Below are positions 24,401 through 33,754 of a DNA stretch of 64,000 bases, in pieces. The translations under genes and the position numbers were made by a program. The notes under the pieces are model-generated. The model was not told the origin of the DNA, did no database searches, and was given only the letters and a program-made list of their open reading frames with translations. This DNA comes from Archilochus colubris (taxonomy: Eukaryota; Chordata; Aves; Apodiformes; Trochilidae). Positions within the stretch are counted from its first letter, which is position 1; the number at the start of each line of letters is the position of its first letter. Location: the NCBI GenBank assembly GCA_023079485.1, contig CM041084.1:22286609-22350608 (forward strand). The letters are read 5' to 3'.

Positions 24401-27400
24401 AGAAACAAGTTCATACATTCATTGTGTTAACACAAGGTGCACCTTCTTATAAGGACTCACCCATATTTATTTCCCCATGCAGGTGGGTTTTGCAGTCCAG
24501 TTTACCTGCAAAAGTTCATAATTAATCTATAAAACTTAAATTTCAGTAGCATACTTCTATATAAAGTTTATTTGTTGACAGGTTTGTATTATTGCATATG
24601 AAAAGATTAATTTATATTATCACATAGTATTTGAGGCCTGGATTTTCATAATACATTTTTATCATAAAGAATTAGTAGTTGGTACATCCTAAAAGGTTGT
24701 ATGTAGCAGAGGAAAAATAAAAGACCAATATGTATAAATTCTGAAGTCCTAAATATTTTTGTTTGTGTATATAGTTTATATTTTGATAACATGCAGACAA
24801 ATGATTATCAAAATAATTCAGTGAGATATCATAGAGAAAGTCTTGCAATAGCCTGGAATCTTTTGTTGTTATTTTTCACTGTCTAGTAAATATATGTTAG
24901 CATATTAAACAATCTAATAAAAATTGCTCTGAATAGTTATGGACACACTAGATTATTTCACACTCTTAAGCACTGCAGAGAGGATTCTCAGTTAACTAGG
25001 CATGGATGAGTGGCAGAATGACAATAATTTTGTTAACCTGACTCTGTAGATTAACATGATCATGCCTGAAAATTCAGTATTTGGTTGGCTTTAAGGGAAT
25101 GCCTTTTCCAATTTCTTCCACCAGCTTTCCTTACCCCATTTAAATGGTAATTACACATTTATAATGCATTGCAGGTGTCACTCTAGCCACAGTCCTTTGG
25201 GAGCATTGGAAGCAATAGAGAGCTTTAGCAACCAGGAATACACACTTTGAATTGTTTCTTTGTTGCACAATTAGATAGTATTTTTCATTTGCTCACATAC
25301 ATCAATGCAATATAATTACACAAATTATATGTTGACTCTTAGAAAATTTTAAAGTAGAATTCAGAGTACTTTGCAGCTTGTGTAGTACACAAAGGAACTA
25401 CAATTTAATTGCTGCTGCATTTGCTACTATTGTATGTTCAGTACAGCATTACTGAGAAGCTGCTTTATTACTTATGTATTTCAGGGGTTTGCCTGGTATT
25501 AGTGGAAGGACTCTTCCTCTTCATTTTTATACAATTATTGCCTTTAATGATTTTGGGCTTCCACACCACTTGCTCCAGTTCTGCAAAGGTTTTAATTAGC
25601 TAATTTAATGACATGTGATAGTTTCTCTTTTATGTGAGGTGTTGATTTTTCTATTCAGTAGTTTGTCACAGTAAATGTTTCTTCTGTTCAAGATAGACAC
25701 TTTGTCTTGACCTTCTTTAGTGTTCTGAATGCAAACCAGGGTAACTTTCTATTGCCATACACTGAAAGCTATTTTGTTTGTTTGTTAAGAACAGAGTTGT
25801 TAATCTGGGGGTTAAAAATAAAGAGGAAAAGTGTAATAAAGGGTGAAGACACACAGTAAACTAGTTCATTTTTTTGCAGCATATACAGTCTCTTGTAAGT
25901 ACTTCACTTGTTAATTCTATTTTTGAGCATTGCTGATCCTGTGTTAAGGTCATATCTCAGTGACTGAGAAGTTGTGTAGTATATAATAAATGTGTTGGAA
26001 AGAAGTATTAATTTCTTACAATTGCTTTGTCATTTGTTGTATTAGGAGGCCTCATACTTTATCCAAGCTTATGAAAGATGCTTGACTACAAATTTGAGTG
26101 TTTCTTAAATATGATTAAGTAGGTCAAATGTTAACCTTAAAATGAAGGTAAATAGAAGTAAGATGTTAGAATTTTTTTAAGTGTCCTGTGTGTTACATTA
26201 AAGTTCAGCAGTAGCATGTAATGGACTTAATTGCAAAGAAGACTCCTGAAGCTGCAAACATCCAGCTTCTCTGAACCTGTAAGTGTAAATTACAAGTTAG
26301 GTAGTTGCTCTCTTTTCAAATGGAAAAGAGTCAAAAGAGAAAACTCATGTTTGGTTCATCTAAAGCTCATATGCTGCCTTGAATCAGACATGCTATGCAA
26401 TTACCATAGACTTGCAGCTCCTCCTTGAGTGTCACAACTAAGAGCAGCTGTGGCAGCTGACAGGAGCTTTTAGCCATGCTTTTTTTCTTCCTTTTTTTCC
26501 TTTCTGGTATGTCTCTGGATTGTTTTTGTTCACTTTTTTGAGCCTGATAGAAATTCTTCTGTTAGAATTGGTGCAAATGATGAGCTGCTGTCTCCCTCCT
26601 TTCATGTAATCATAGAATCATCAAAGTTGGAAAAGACCTCTGAGTCCAACTGCCCATCCTACAGCCCCTAACCACTAAACCGTCCACCGTAGCTCTTCAT
26701 CTGCTCATCTTTTGAACACCTCCAGGGATGGTGTCCCCACCACCTCCTTGGGCAGCCTGTTCCAACACCTTGCTACTCTTTCTGTGAAGAAGTTTTTCCT
26801 TATATCTAACCTGAACTTACCCTGGTGGAGCTTTACCACATTTCCTCTTGTCCTACCACTGGTCACCAGAGAGAAGAGGCTGGCATCTGCCTCACTACCA
26901 CCTCCTTTCAGGTGGTTGTAGAGAGCAATGGGGTCTCCCCTCAGCCCCCTCTTCTCCAAGCTGAACAGCCCCAGTTCCCTCAGCCTCTCCTCATGAGTCC
27001 TATTCTCCAGACCCCTAATCAGCTTGGTTGCCCTTCTCTGCACCCTCTCCAGCACCTCTATGTCCTTCTTACACTGTGGTGCCCACAGTACTCAAGGTGT
27101 ACTCACTAAGGCAGAGTACAGGGGCAGGATCACCTCCTTGGCCCTGCTGGTCACACTGTTCCCAATACAGGTCAGGATGGAGTTGTCCTTCTTGGCCACC
27201 TGAGCACACTGGTGTTCATGTTCAGCTGGCTGTTAGCCAACACCTCCAGGTCCCTCTCTGCTGGGCAGCTCTCCAGCCATTCCTCTCCAAGTCTGTAGCT
27301 CTGCTGGGTGTTGTAGTGGCCAAAGTGCAAGACCTGATATTTGGCCTTACTGAGACTCAGGCAGCTGGCCCTTACCCATCAGTGGAGCCTGTCTTGGTCC

Positions 27401-28054
27401 TTCTGCAGATCGTTCCTACCCTCAGGCAGATCCACACTTCCATCCAGTTTAGTATAACTTTTTGTTGTACTTAGAATGCTGAGGGTAAACAAAATTCAAA
27501 CACTGCATGCAGATTTGATAGTAGGACCGAGAGCAAGGTCTATCAGATGTTCTAACCTTTGTTGTCATCCTCATTTGGAAGGAGGGCTTGCTGTTTCTCT
27601 TGGAGTGCTTTCTTTCCTAGGAGATGAATTTCTGCAGTCATGACCAACAATGCTCCCACTGGATTGAGTATTTTAGTTCTAGACTCTCACAAATGCATTT
27701 GGTAGGTTGTACTTCACAAATGAGAAATCTGTTTTTCCATAAGCATTTCACATAGAGAAGTGTTCTCTCCCTGCTAAATAATGAAATAACTATTCATGAT
27801 AACAGCCTGAGAAATAAGATTGCTTAAGAACACTTTTGATTTATTATTATACTTGAATGTTTAGGTAATAGAGCAACTACTACAAGACAAGAATTGCCTT
27901 TCATTTTGCTATATGGAGTACCTATTACAGTGAGATCAGTAACTCAATATTTTAGTGTAGTACTGGTAAGAAAATGGTAAATGCAGTCCTGTTTTGTTTT
28001 ACAGGTCTTCTACAGGATTCTGATAATCCATACAGTAGATTTGAGAATGACTAA
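2897..28054 (+). CDS. PTTG1IP2: PTTG1IP family member 2, spliced CDS, 7 coding exons, 184 aa
   Basis: Joining 2897-3011, 7247-7299, 8191-8299, 11967-12075, 15647-15718, 22778-22824 and 28005-28054 gives 555 nt: 184 codons plus TAA, with every junction GT-AG and in phase. Layout: hydrophobic signal peptide about 1-25; cysteine-rich PSI-like ectodomain 40-92 (C40, C48, C51, C57, C60, C66, C81, C91) with an N54-V-S glycosylation sequon; transmembrane helix about 97-115; juxtamembrane cysteines 116-123, which are candidate palmitoylation sites; then a basic RRRSR stretch; an acidic/basic, probably coiled-coil tail 131-168 with HDEIRKKYG; and C-terminal NPYSRF (178-181), matching the YxxF sorting signal of PTTG1IP. 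Human PTTG1IP (PBF) is about 180 aa, binds securin PTTG1 and traffics between membranes and nucleus. Identity as the paralogue PTTG1IP2, rather than PTTG1IP, is inferred from divergence at many positions and from CDK14 lying downstream; from memory, human PTTG1IP2 is at 7q21 beside CDK14, while PTTG1IP is on chromosome 21. The family call is near certain; the paralogue call is probable. Confidence 0.85.
3012..7246 (+). other. PTTG1IP2 intron 1
   Basis: The first about 400 bp remain within the CpG island; the rest is AT-rich intron. Apart from a minus-oriented CR1 fragment and short T/G runs (4530-4560 and 5338-5360), I see no exon-like ORF, RNA gene or other element. Confidence 0.7.
5371..5516 (-). 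repeat. CR1 LINE fragment, antisense
   Basis: Begins with the reverse complement of the CR1 tail (cacagaatcacacagaa), then 'ttggaagggacctcaagaga' and 'gagtccaaccc', continuing through 'caggttttgaatgtctccac'. It is a 5'-truncated 3' end of about 145 bp on the minus strand, inside intron 1. Confidence 0.88.
7247..7299 (+). CDS. PTTG1IP2: PTTG1IP2 coding exon 2
   Basis: Acceptor is a T-run followed by CCTAG; donor is TCG|GTAAGC. It encodes residues 39-56 ([18 protein letters not shown]). CEECLKNVS is a PTTG1IP-family signature and contains the N-V-S sequon. It enters in phase 1 and ends in phase 0. Confidence 0.9.
8191..8299 (+). CDS. PTTG1IP2: PTTG1IP2 coding exon 3
   Basis: Acceptor TTTTGCACAG, donor A|GTAAGT. 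It encodes residues 57-92, [15 protein letters not shown]... to ...NARWGVCW. These are the second half of the cysteine-rich PSI-like module, with family-conserved CLWC, C-x-DYPV and ARWGVCW. Confidence 0.92.
9495..10095 (-). mobile_element. Degraded endogenous-retrovirus LTR
   Basis: Contains blocks shared with the remnant at 28.8-29.3 kb: a C-rich 'ccccacccccagtggaatgg' segment, 'gagatgaaaacagtttaata', a 'gtccctgtggccagtttgtg' segment, 'catcagggtgttatcagcac' and a terminal 'gttaactcagtaca'. Read on the minus strand, this has the order of a common avian LTR, with an ATTAAA-type poly(A) signal in the segment 'tattaaactg'. Ends are eroded and approximate; no target duplication could be identified. 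No internal retroviral coding sequence is attached. It lies in intron 3. Confidence 0.65.
11967..12075 (+). CDS. PTTG1IP2: PTTG1IP2 coding exon 4 (transmembrane helix)
   Basis: Acceptor TTTTTCAG, donor AGGAG|GTAAAT. It encodes residues 93-128: [15 protein letters not shown]... to ...[13 protein letters not shown]. This is the membrane span followed by six cysteines and a stop-transfer Arg cluster. NFEALII matches the family. It ends in phase 2. Confidence 0.92.
13138..13340 (+). other. Candidate alternative last exon in PTTG1IP2 intron 4
   Basis: A strong polypyrimidine run (13110-13130) precedes GTGGAAG|ATGG at 13137/13138. If exon 4 (phase 2) spliced here, translation would add only about eight residues (RWIPLFCL) and stop at TAG 13160-13162. 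A canonical AATAAA follows at 13319-13324, with a G/T-rich stretch (tttgtgtc) about 25 nt further on. The resulting protein of about 136 aa would keep signal peptide, ectodomain and membrane span but lose the cytosolic tail and YSRF motif. This is sequence-based inference only; the signals could be coincidental or a relic of a retrocopy. Confidence 0.3.
14015..14090. repeat. AT-rich low-complexity stretch
   Basis: Runs of TATATATG, TATTATAT, a short CACACACA and TATATAAAA make an AT/dinucleotide-rich tract in intron 4. The local ORF (14015-14236) is composition-driven and not a gene. Confidence 0.6.
15647..15718 (+). CDS. PTTG1IP2: PTTG1IP2 coding exon 5 (acidic/basic tail)
   Basis: The acceptor is a TAGTAG tandem, so the exon may start at 15647 or 15650, with or without Ser129. 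It encodes RQDEEEEEE followed by [14 protein letters not shown]; the REERR block matches the PTTG1IP tail. Donor AG|GTACGT, phase 2. The six-Glu run is longer than the acidic stretch I recall in PTTG1IP. Confidence 0.88.
19044..19365 (+). repeat. CR1 LINE 3' end, interrupted by a T/G-rich insertion
   Basis: Reads 'tgaccaggggaggtttagac', then 'ttaggaagaattgctttact', then 'gtgctggaatgggcagccca', then 'ggtggtggagtcaccattcc', and finishes 'gtgatagttctgtgattctg'. A roughly 80-bp GTTT/TTTG-rich stretch (19228-19310) interrupts the usual spacing before the tail. 5'-truncated, + strand, in intron 5. Confidence 0.85.
19976..20794 (-). mobile_element. Solo LTR of an endogenous retrovirus with 5-bp target duplication
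   Basis: The 819-bp element begins TGTCACGG and ends CCAGGACA, giving TGTC...GACA inverted termini, and is flanked on both sides by ATTTG (19971-19975 and 20795-20799), a perfect 5-bp target duplication. Transcriptional sense is the minus strand: a TATA-like TATAAAT lies at 20462-20468, an ATTAAA poly(A) signal at 20111-20116, and U5 runs to 19976. No gag-pol-env sequence is present, so this is a solo LTR left by recombination between two LTRs. A 5-bp duplication is typical of ERVL-type elements, though not exclusive to them. Intact ends suggest it is younger than the other LTR pieces. The ORFs inside it are not genes. Confidence 0.88.
20391..20432. repeat. Short GGAAATCTG tandem repeat in the solo LTR
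   Basis: Four to five imperfect copies of a unit of 8-9 bases (ggaaatcca, gaagtct, ggaaatct, ggaaatccgg) lie in the LTR, just downstream of the TATA-like box in the element's own sense. Confidence 0.6.
20950..21550 (+). repeat. CR1 LINE, ORF2 C-terminal region and 3' portion
   Basis: Contains the CR1 blocks 'ctggtgagaccccacctatg', 'ccagaggagggccacaaaga', 'tgacaggacaaggggtgatg' and 'gcactagatggtcttcaagg'. The translated 21171-21473 frame reads ...[20 protein letters not shown]..., the decayed end of CR1 ORF2, with frame breaks on either side. It lies about 150 bp downstream of the solo LTR in intron 5, in the opposite orientation. Confidence 0.88.
22778..22824 (+). CDS. PTTG1IP2: PTTG1IP2 coding exon 6
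   Basis: Acceptor TTTGTTGCAG, donor TATG|GTATGT. It encodes residues 153-168, [15 protein letters not shown], with the family-invariant HDEIRKKYG spanning the junction. Only 47 nt, phase 2 in and phase 1 out. Confidence 0.92.
26606..27455 (-). repeat. CR1 LINE, antisense, about 850 bp
   Basis: The + strand begins 'atcatagaatcatcaaagtt', the reverse complement of a CR1 tail. The minus-strand frame 27055-26705 encodes a CR1 ORF2 C-terminus ([17 protein letters not shown], then [20 protein letters not shown], then [20 protein letters not shown]), open for 116 codons. Upstream CR1 sequence continues to about 27455 with frame breaks. It is the best-preserved CR1 in the window but is truncated and not mobile. 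Intron 6. Confidence 0.92.
28005..28054 (+). CDS. PTTG1IP2: PTTG1IP2 terminal coding exon 7
   Basis: Acceptor TTTTGTTTTACAG. It encodes [16 protein letters not shown] followed by TAA at 28052-28054. NPYSRFEN corresponds to the C-terminus of PTTG1IP, where the tyrosine motif directs internalisation; Tyr178 and Phe181 are retained here. Confidence 0.92.
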
Positions 28055-28125
28055 AGATGAGCACCTTCCACTTGAGCTGTAACTCCAACTGCAGAACAGA
28101 GGAAGATATTATGTTTTCATTTGTC

Positions 28126-28148
28126 TTTTTTTTTTTTTTTTTTTTTTT
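28126..28148. repeat. Poly(T) tract in the proximal 3' UTR
   Basis: Uninterrupted run of 23 T residues about 70 nt after the stop codon; in the transcript this is a U tract. Its length is likely to vary between individuals. Confidence 0.9.
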
Positions 28149-28842
28149 CAAAGTTTTTCTTTCCTGGTTGTAAAACTAGCAGTGGATAAAGACTTCATGA
28201 AATACATATTTCTTCAACCTATATAGAACTAATTTGTCTATAAATGCTTTTTTAAAATATGTTAGCTGATTTTTATGGTGACATTTAAGTGTGAAATAAT
28301 ATCTATCCTCCTCTTAAAATTATTTTGCTACTTGGTACAGATGGCTAATAGTCACAGTCTTGTGTTTGCAGTCAGTCTTACCTGCCACTTGGAAAGCTGT
28401 TCCCAAATATTTTTCCCTACTGTATTTTTTTTTTTTAATATAAAAATAAAAGGCAACATGGAAGCACAGCTTCACACAGCAGAGGCAGCTAATGTTGGTA
28501 TTGATGAGAAAATACTACAGGCACATTGTTAGAAATGGGTGGAGCTTTTTTCCCTCTGGAAAGAGATCTTCAAGGGTCTGATGCCTAGGGACTGAAAGTG
28601 GGGAGCATGGGTGCCTTTGAATAATTCAACTCAGTTATGGAGATTTTGGTTTGCACTTTGGATATATCACTGATGTGAAAAATTATTTCATTTTGCCAAA
28701 TTGGAAGAAGGTTGTTCTTGAAATAAATGTAGTTATGTGTGCCTAAATTTAAGAAGAATCAGCCTGTGTGAACACTTTCTTCTGTAAGCTTAATGTATAA
28801 TTAACAGAAAAAGCCAAAAATAGTTGCCAAGATTCTGCAGTT

Positions 28843-29276
28843 TATCAGGGTTCACCCTGGCCAGCAGCTAAGCACTGCCCTGTTGCTCACTCCTTCCATA
28901 CAATGGGATAGGGGAGCAAAAAAGAGAGAACTCTTGGTTTGATATGAAGATGGCTTAGTAAGTGGAGGAAAGGAGGGGTCCCCACCTCCCAGCTCTGCCC
29001 ACCCTTCTGTGTTTTTGTTGCTGAGCATGTGTATGGTGTGGTGGTGTGGAATATCCCTTCAGTCAGTTCTGGCCAACTGAGCCAGCTGTGTCCCCTCCCT
29101 ACTTGCCCACCCCAGCAGAGTGGAGAAAAATGACACCTTGCTGCTGTGCAAGCAATGCTCAGCAAAAGTCAAAGCACTGGTGTGTTATCAGCACTGTTTC
29201 AACCACAAATCCAAAGTGAAGAACCATGCAGGCTGCTCTGAAAACCATTACCTCCGTCCCAGCCAGACCCAGTACA
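28843..29276 (-). mobile_element. Degraded endogenous-retrovirus LTR in the 3' UTR
   Basis: Starts around 'cagggttcaccctggccagc', followed by 'agctaagcac', and ends around 'gtcccagccagacccagtac'. It shares the block order of the remnant at 9.5-10.1 kb: C-rich 5' part on the + strand, 'gtgttatcagcactgtttca', 'cacaaatccaaagtgaagaa'. Its sense is the minus strand, antisense to the gene. Ends are eroded and no clear target duplication was found. Confidence 0.65.
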
Positions 29277-29560
29277 GTGAGAAGGCAGTAGTTTGGTTTT
29301 TTTTTTTAAACCTTTCATTGTTCTTTTGGTATTTCCATTATGTGACTTATTTCCTCTCTGTCTTTTCATAGAGGTGTTTCATTGACTATTTTCAGTAGCT
29401 TAACAGTGTGATGCAACAAGCAAAGATCTCTTCTGCCCCTCCCCCAGTTTAATGCAAGTTCCCATTCTGTACAGTTTAAATAACCTCACTTGCTGTATAT
29501 TATCTATTAAACAAATGTAAAGTATTGAAGATGTTCATGTTATTTTTAAAGTGTTCCTCA

Positions 29561-29566
29561 AATAAA
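29561..29566 (+). terminator. PTTG1IP2: Distal poly(A) signal of PTTG1IP2
   Basis: Canonical AATAAA in 'caaataaacactttaaca', with a T/GT-rich downstream element at 29585-29612. It is the strongest hexamer-plus-GU pairing after the last coding exon; a further AATAAA at 29706 lies downstream. Confidence 0.55.
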
Positions 29567-29599
29567 CACTTTAACATCTTTAATTTGGTTCTGCTTAGT

Positions 29600-32500
29600 G
29601 TTTTTGTTCTCTACAATTTTAAATTAGTTTAAAAGCAGTGATCGTGTCTGAGTTTGGGGGAAGGGAAATGATGTGTTCTTGCTTTTGTTTTATTTTCTGA
29701 CAGAAGAATAAAACCTGAACAGGATGCAGGTGTGGAAGGAATTAAATCTTGCCCATGGGTGCTGAGGTGAATTGCCATTCCTTCCAGTGCCAAAGAACCT
29801 GCCTCCACTCCAGGCTTTAGTAACTGGCACCACTGATTTTGGTAGCATTTGCTTCCATTCTTCACCTATTTTTTATTTCAGTAAACAGTTCGTATACTGT
29901 TTCTTAGGCATTTATATGAAAATGTTTTCGAGTTCCTGACCTTGTGTTACGATTAATGTTAATGGAGTAATGGTCCAGTTTTCCTTTTTTCCCCTTTTTT
30001 CTTAACTCATATTTAGCACTTTATTATTATGCACCATATTTAATTTCATGTGTTTCTTCATTTCTCAGCTATTGTCAAGTCTGAAGTATTATTCAAATGG
30101 CTGTCTTTGAAGAATGATGGTCTGTAATGAGTGAGTTGATAGTGTGAAAATAAAATATGCTGATGGTTTTCCTTGGAGATAACTTTTGCAAAAATGATGG
30201 TCTGCCTGCTGTCTCATGACCCACATAGTGACATTCCTGACTTAATAGAAAAACATTTTTCTTTAGCACCTGCTACAGCGTGTGAAGGGCTGTCAGGTAT
30301 TCTGACAAAAGGGAGGAGGAACAACCTTTCTTACATTTTCAAAGATGGTAAAGTACTTAGACAAACAAAATATTTTGGGCATCCAGAATGGGTGCTGAAT
30401 TGCTGCAACCAGACTTACCATATATTAATTCTTAACTTTATAGTGTAGGTTATCACTTATATGAAATGTCAAGCTGGGCATCAAATACTGTGCAATTTTG
30501 CTTACTCATTTAAAGACAATATTATTAATTAAATTAGGTTTTTGTTGGCAGCAGCCTTAAACCATAACAGAAAATTCAAAAGTCCCCAAGTATTCTCCAG
30601 ACTTTTCAGATTATTTAACCTTTTTAATTTTTTTTTCTGTGTTCACTGGAGCAATTAATTTGATGGAAATTATCCTAATTTAAAGGATATTTATTAACTG
30701 CAGCCTTCTCTGCTTTCCCTTATTGTCAGTATTTCTTTCTTTTACAGAAATACTGGATTTGGCTTGTCGGTAGAACGGCTGCTACCCTACATATTTCAGT
30801 GGAGCCACAGATAATTGGGAAAAGTACGTAAAGTGTGGCATTTTGTGACTAAAGTATAATAGTTTCCAGAATCTTCCTAAAGCTGATTTTCTGCTTGTGC
30901 CTCTTGACAGAATCCTCTGATGCCATTTCCCATATGCTGCATAAGGTCATGATTTTGATACCTTCAAACAAAAGCCAAAACCTATAGATCCTTCGCTTAT
31001 TTTAATGGCTTTTCATGGTTTATACTCAGCCTCTTGCTGAGCAAACACTTTTAGTCTTTGTTGTGGCATCATTAATGCTTAGTATTGGCACAAAGGGAGC
31101 AAATGTATAAAAGATAAGAAGTGTCCATTGGCTTTCAAGGCAAGTTTTGTCAGCTCCATGTCATCTTCATGCCTAGGTCTTTGTGTCATGGATCTATGCT
31201 TCAAGTAAATGTGAGTATGAGTTCAAGTGCACTTGTCATCACTATCACACTAGTTTAAAAAAAAATTGCTTTCTTTTCTTATGCTGAATTGCTACACTAA
31301 ATATACTAAATGTCAGAGATAAGAAAATTCTTTGCTCCACTCTGATTTTCTTTGCTGCTTTAAGCCACAGTGAAGTAGTGAAGGTTGGGTAGTGTGCAAG
31401 CAGTGAATGAACAAAACCATCCGTGAATGGGAAAAATTGTGAAGGGAGGCAAAAAGGAATAGAATGAGAGGAAACAAGAGAGCAGTGGTCAAAAAATGGT
31501 GTTTTCTTTTGCACATCTCTCATGAGATTTGCTTTTGAAATATTTTACATCCTGTCACCTTAAGTAGAAATCAAAATACACCATTACGTAATGTTGCCAT
31601 ATCAAACATTCCCAGGTTACTTCACTTGCTGTATCAATAACCAGCCTTAGTGTTTATAGGAAGTGGCTGAAAATCCTGAACTTCCCTGACCTAGCTTACA
31701 CCATTTGCAAAGAAACTACTTAGTGGTGCCTTATGTGAGCTTCCACAAGCAAGGAAAGGCAGACAGTAGGTTCAGACCTAGAAAACTGCCAGTAGATTTC
31801 AGCAGCTTAACAAGTTTATCAGTCTTCTGATGGAATGTCTTGACCATCATATATTATTAATCAAATGTTGGAGTGACTTTTCTCTTGCTGATGTAGCAAT
31901 TGCTTCTCAACAAGAAAAAGTAATAGAGGGCAGAGTTTCTGAGCTGTCACTTTGAGTCAAGTGCTTGCATGGCAGATAAATGGGTGATGGAATAAGCAAA
32001 GTCACTTTGAGAACCTTGTAAGCTTGAATCTGTTTGTGTATTAACATGATGAAGTGAGATGCAGGATGAAGATAAAGTTATTTGCAGTCAGTCCAGAGAT
32101 GAGGGGTTTTTGGTTTTTAATTTTTTAACTTTGACCTTCAGTTCAGTCTGTGCAAAGAGCTGTCAGGTAGCAGTGCAGCAAAAAGGATTAGGAAATGTTT
32201 AATTACCCCAAATTAAGGTGGATTTTCATAGCACTGTTTTGGTCACAGTTCCTGAGCTAACTACATTTCTGACCTGCAACTCAAGGGCAACCTTTCTTAT
32301 ATCTCTGTCACCTGGCTTGAAATAGAAGCAGGCACTTCATGTCCTCAGACCAGCCCTAGTTACTTATTTCCCATGCATCAGTTCAGGAATCACACACACA
32401 TACTACTCTTGCCCTCAAGGAGAGTGTCCTTCAAGCTCCCATTGCTACTTTTCATTACCTCTTTTGCCTTTGTATGAACAAACAGATCACCTTGTAAGTC

Positions 32501-32800
32501 CTCAGCTGTGGCAAAACAGAGTTTGCAGCTTTTTGGGTTAACACCCAAGGTGGCAGTTTTGCATCTTGTATTGCAGAAGCATCGAAGTTTTCTTCAATGC
32601 AGCAGTCTTCGTCCTGTATGTTCTTGAAGTTCCACTGATCTAGATCACAACTGAGTGAATGCAGATCAGTTAATCACTGGTCAACCAAGATCAGTGTGGA
32701 AAATAGTGTGGCTTTTGCAAAGGGAAATCTTCCCTCTCCGACCTCACCAGAGCTCTAGGAAGATGCCACTGAGCACATAGATAAAATACATCTCTTGAGT
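29600..32800. other. Intergenic, no recognised element
   Basis: AT-rich sequence with scattered short ORFs (such as 30173-30448, 91 codons) that show no family motif, no splice or poly(A) context and no codon-level signal I can recognise. I see no RNA gene, and no repeat apart from simple A/T runs. Confidence 0.5.
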
Positions 32801-32804
32801 ATCA

Positions 32805-33300
32805 TACAGCAGGGTTTTCAAAAAGCCTTTGACAATACTGTACACCAGGTGTTACTGAAGAACCAAATTTGTCTGAAAGCTTGCTAAAAAAGAGAGCAAA
32901 TAATTTGTCAGAATGGAGATCAGTGAGCTGCAGGGTGTCCCAAGGACAGGTGTTGGAACTCAGCATCATGGTGACCTAGAGACATGGTGTGTAGCGAGGT
33001 CTCCAAGTCTGCTGCTGATAATGTAGGACCAGTTGAAGTCTGTGGCAAGATGTCAAAAAGCTGAGTAGGTGGGCAGGGGAGCCTCAGTACAGAAAAATGC
33101 AATGCAGCTGAGGAAAAACACTAGCACTGTGTGATGCCAAACTTGGAACCAGAATCTGCAGCTCAGATCTGAGAGTCATTGCTGACAAGTCTCTAAAATC
33201 ATTCTGCAGTCAAAAAAACCTGACAGAGTACTGAGTGTCAGTAAGGAATGAAAGGTGTTGGCTTGTTGCTACATTAAATCTTTTGCATTATGAGGAGAGC
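32805..33300 (+). repeat. Old, diverged CR1-like LINE fragment
   Basis: 'ggttttcaaaaagcctttga' translates as an F-x-K-A-F-D reverse-transcriptase-like motif. Further on, 'gctgcagggtgtcccaagga' resembles the QG(V/S)P...GP region, and 'tctgagagtcattgctgaca' and 'cctgacagagtactgagtgt' resemble later CR1 ORF2 blocks. Many stops and indels are present. The family assignment is by pattern and is tentative. Confidence 0.5.
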
Positions 33301-33754
33301 CTGAAGGGTTGGAGCTCTTCAAACTCTAGAGAGAGAGACTGATGAGAGTGAAATGAGTGTTTCACAGAAATCAAGGTGATGGATAAGGTGAGTATAAAAC
33401 TGTAATCCCACATGATACCAGCACTAGGATACACTCAGTGAAACTAGCACATCAGTTTGAAATAAATATACTGCTCCTGGACCTAGCTGCTGCAGGAGGA
33501 TGGAGAAAGAGACAGTGTCTGGAGGTTCAAAAATGAGTTATAAAACTCCTGGACAGCTAGTCCTCTTTAGTGAGAGCCACTAAAAGGATTCTGCAGACTC
33601 TTGGTATCATTCATAAAATTGTGGATCAGGGAGAGTGCAAGGGGAATGGACTACAAAGTTTTAATTTTCTCCTAAAAAGCAATTTCTTTTTGCCACCAAC
33701 TTCTAAATAATTTTCTTTACAAGCACTGTATAGCTTATTTTAAAAAACATGTTT

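Larger units (their letters stand above)
28055..29585 (+). other. PTTG1IP2: PTTG1IP2 3' UTR (probable extent)
   Basis: Runs from the TAA to the best distal poly(A) signal, AATAAA at 29561-29566, which is followed by GT-rich 'gcttagtgtttttgttct'. Earlier AATAAA hexamers at 28445-28450 and 28722-28727 could give shorter forms. The interval holds a 23-nt T run just after the stop codon and an old LTR piece. The exact end is inferred and needs transcript data. Confidence 0.55.

Noticed and set aside
26705..27055. 116-codon minus-strand ORF as a novel host gene
   Set aside because: The sequence is the C-terminus of CR1 ORF2 within a clear CR1 copy; it is listed as a repeat instead.
2897..28054. 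Calling the first gene PTTG1IP
   Set aside because: The sequence differs from PTTG1IP at many ectodomain and tail positions, and the neighbour is CDK14 rather than the genes I know beside PTTG1IP. The paralogue PTTG1IP2 fits better, though phylogeny should decide.
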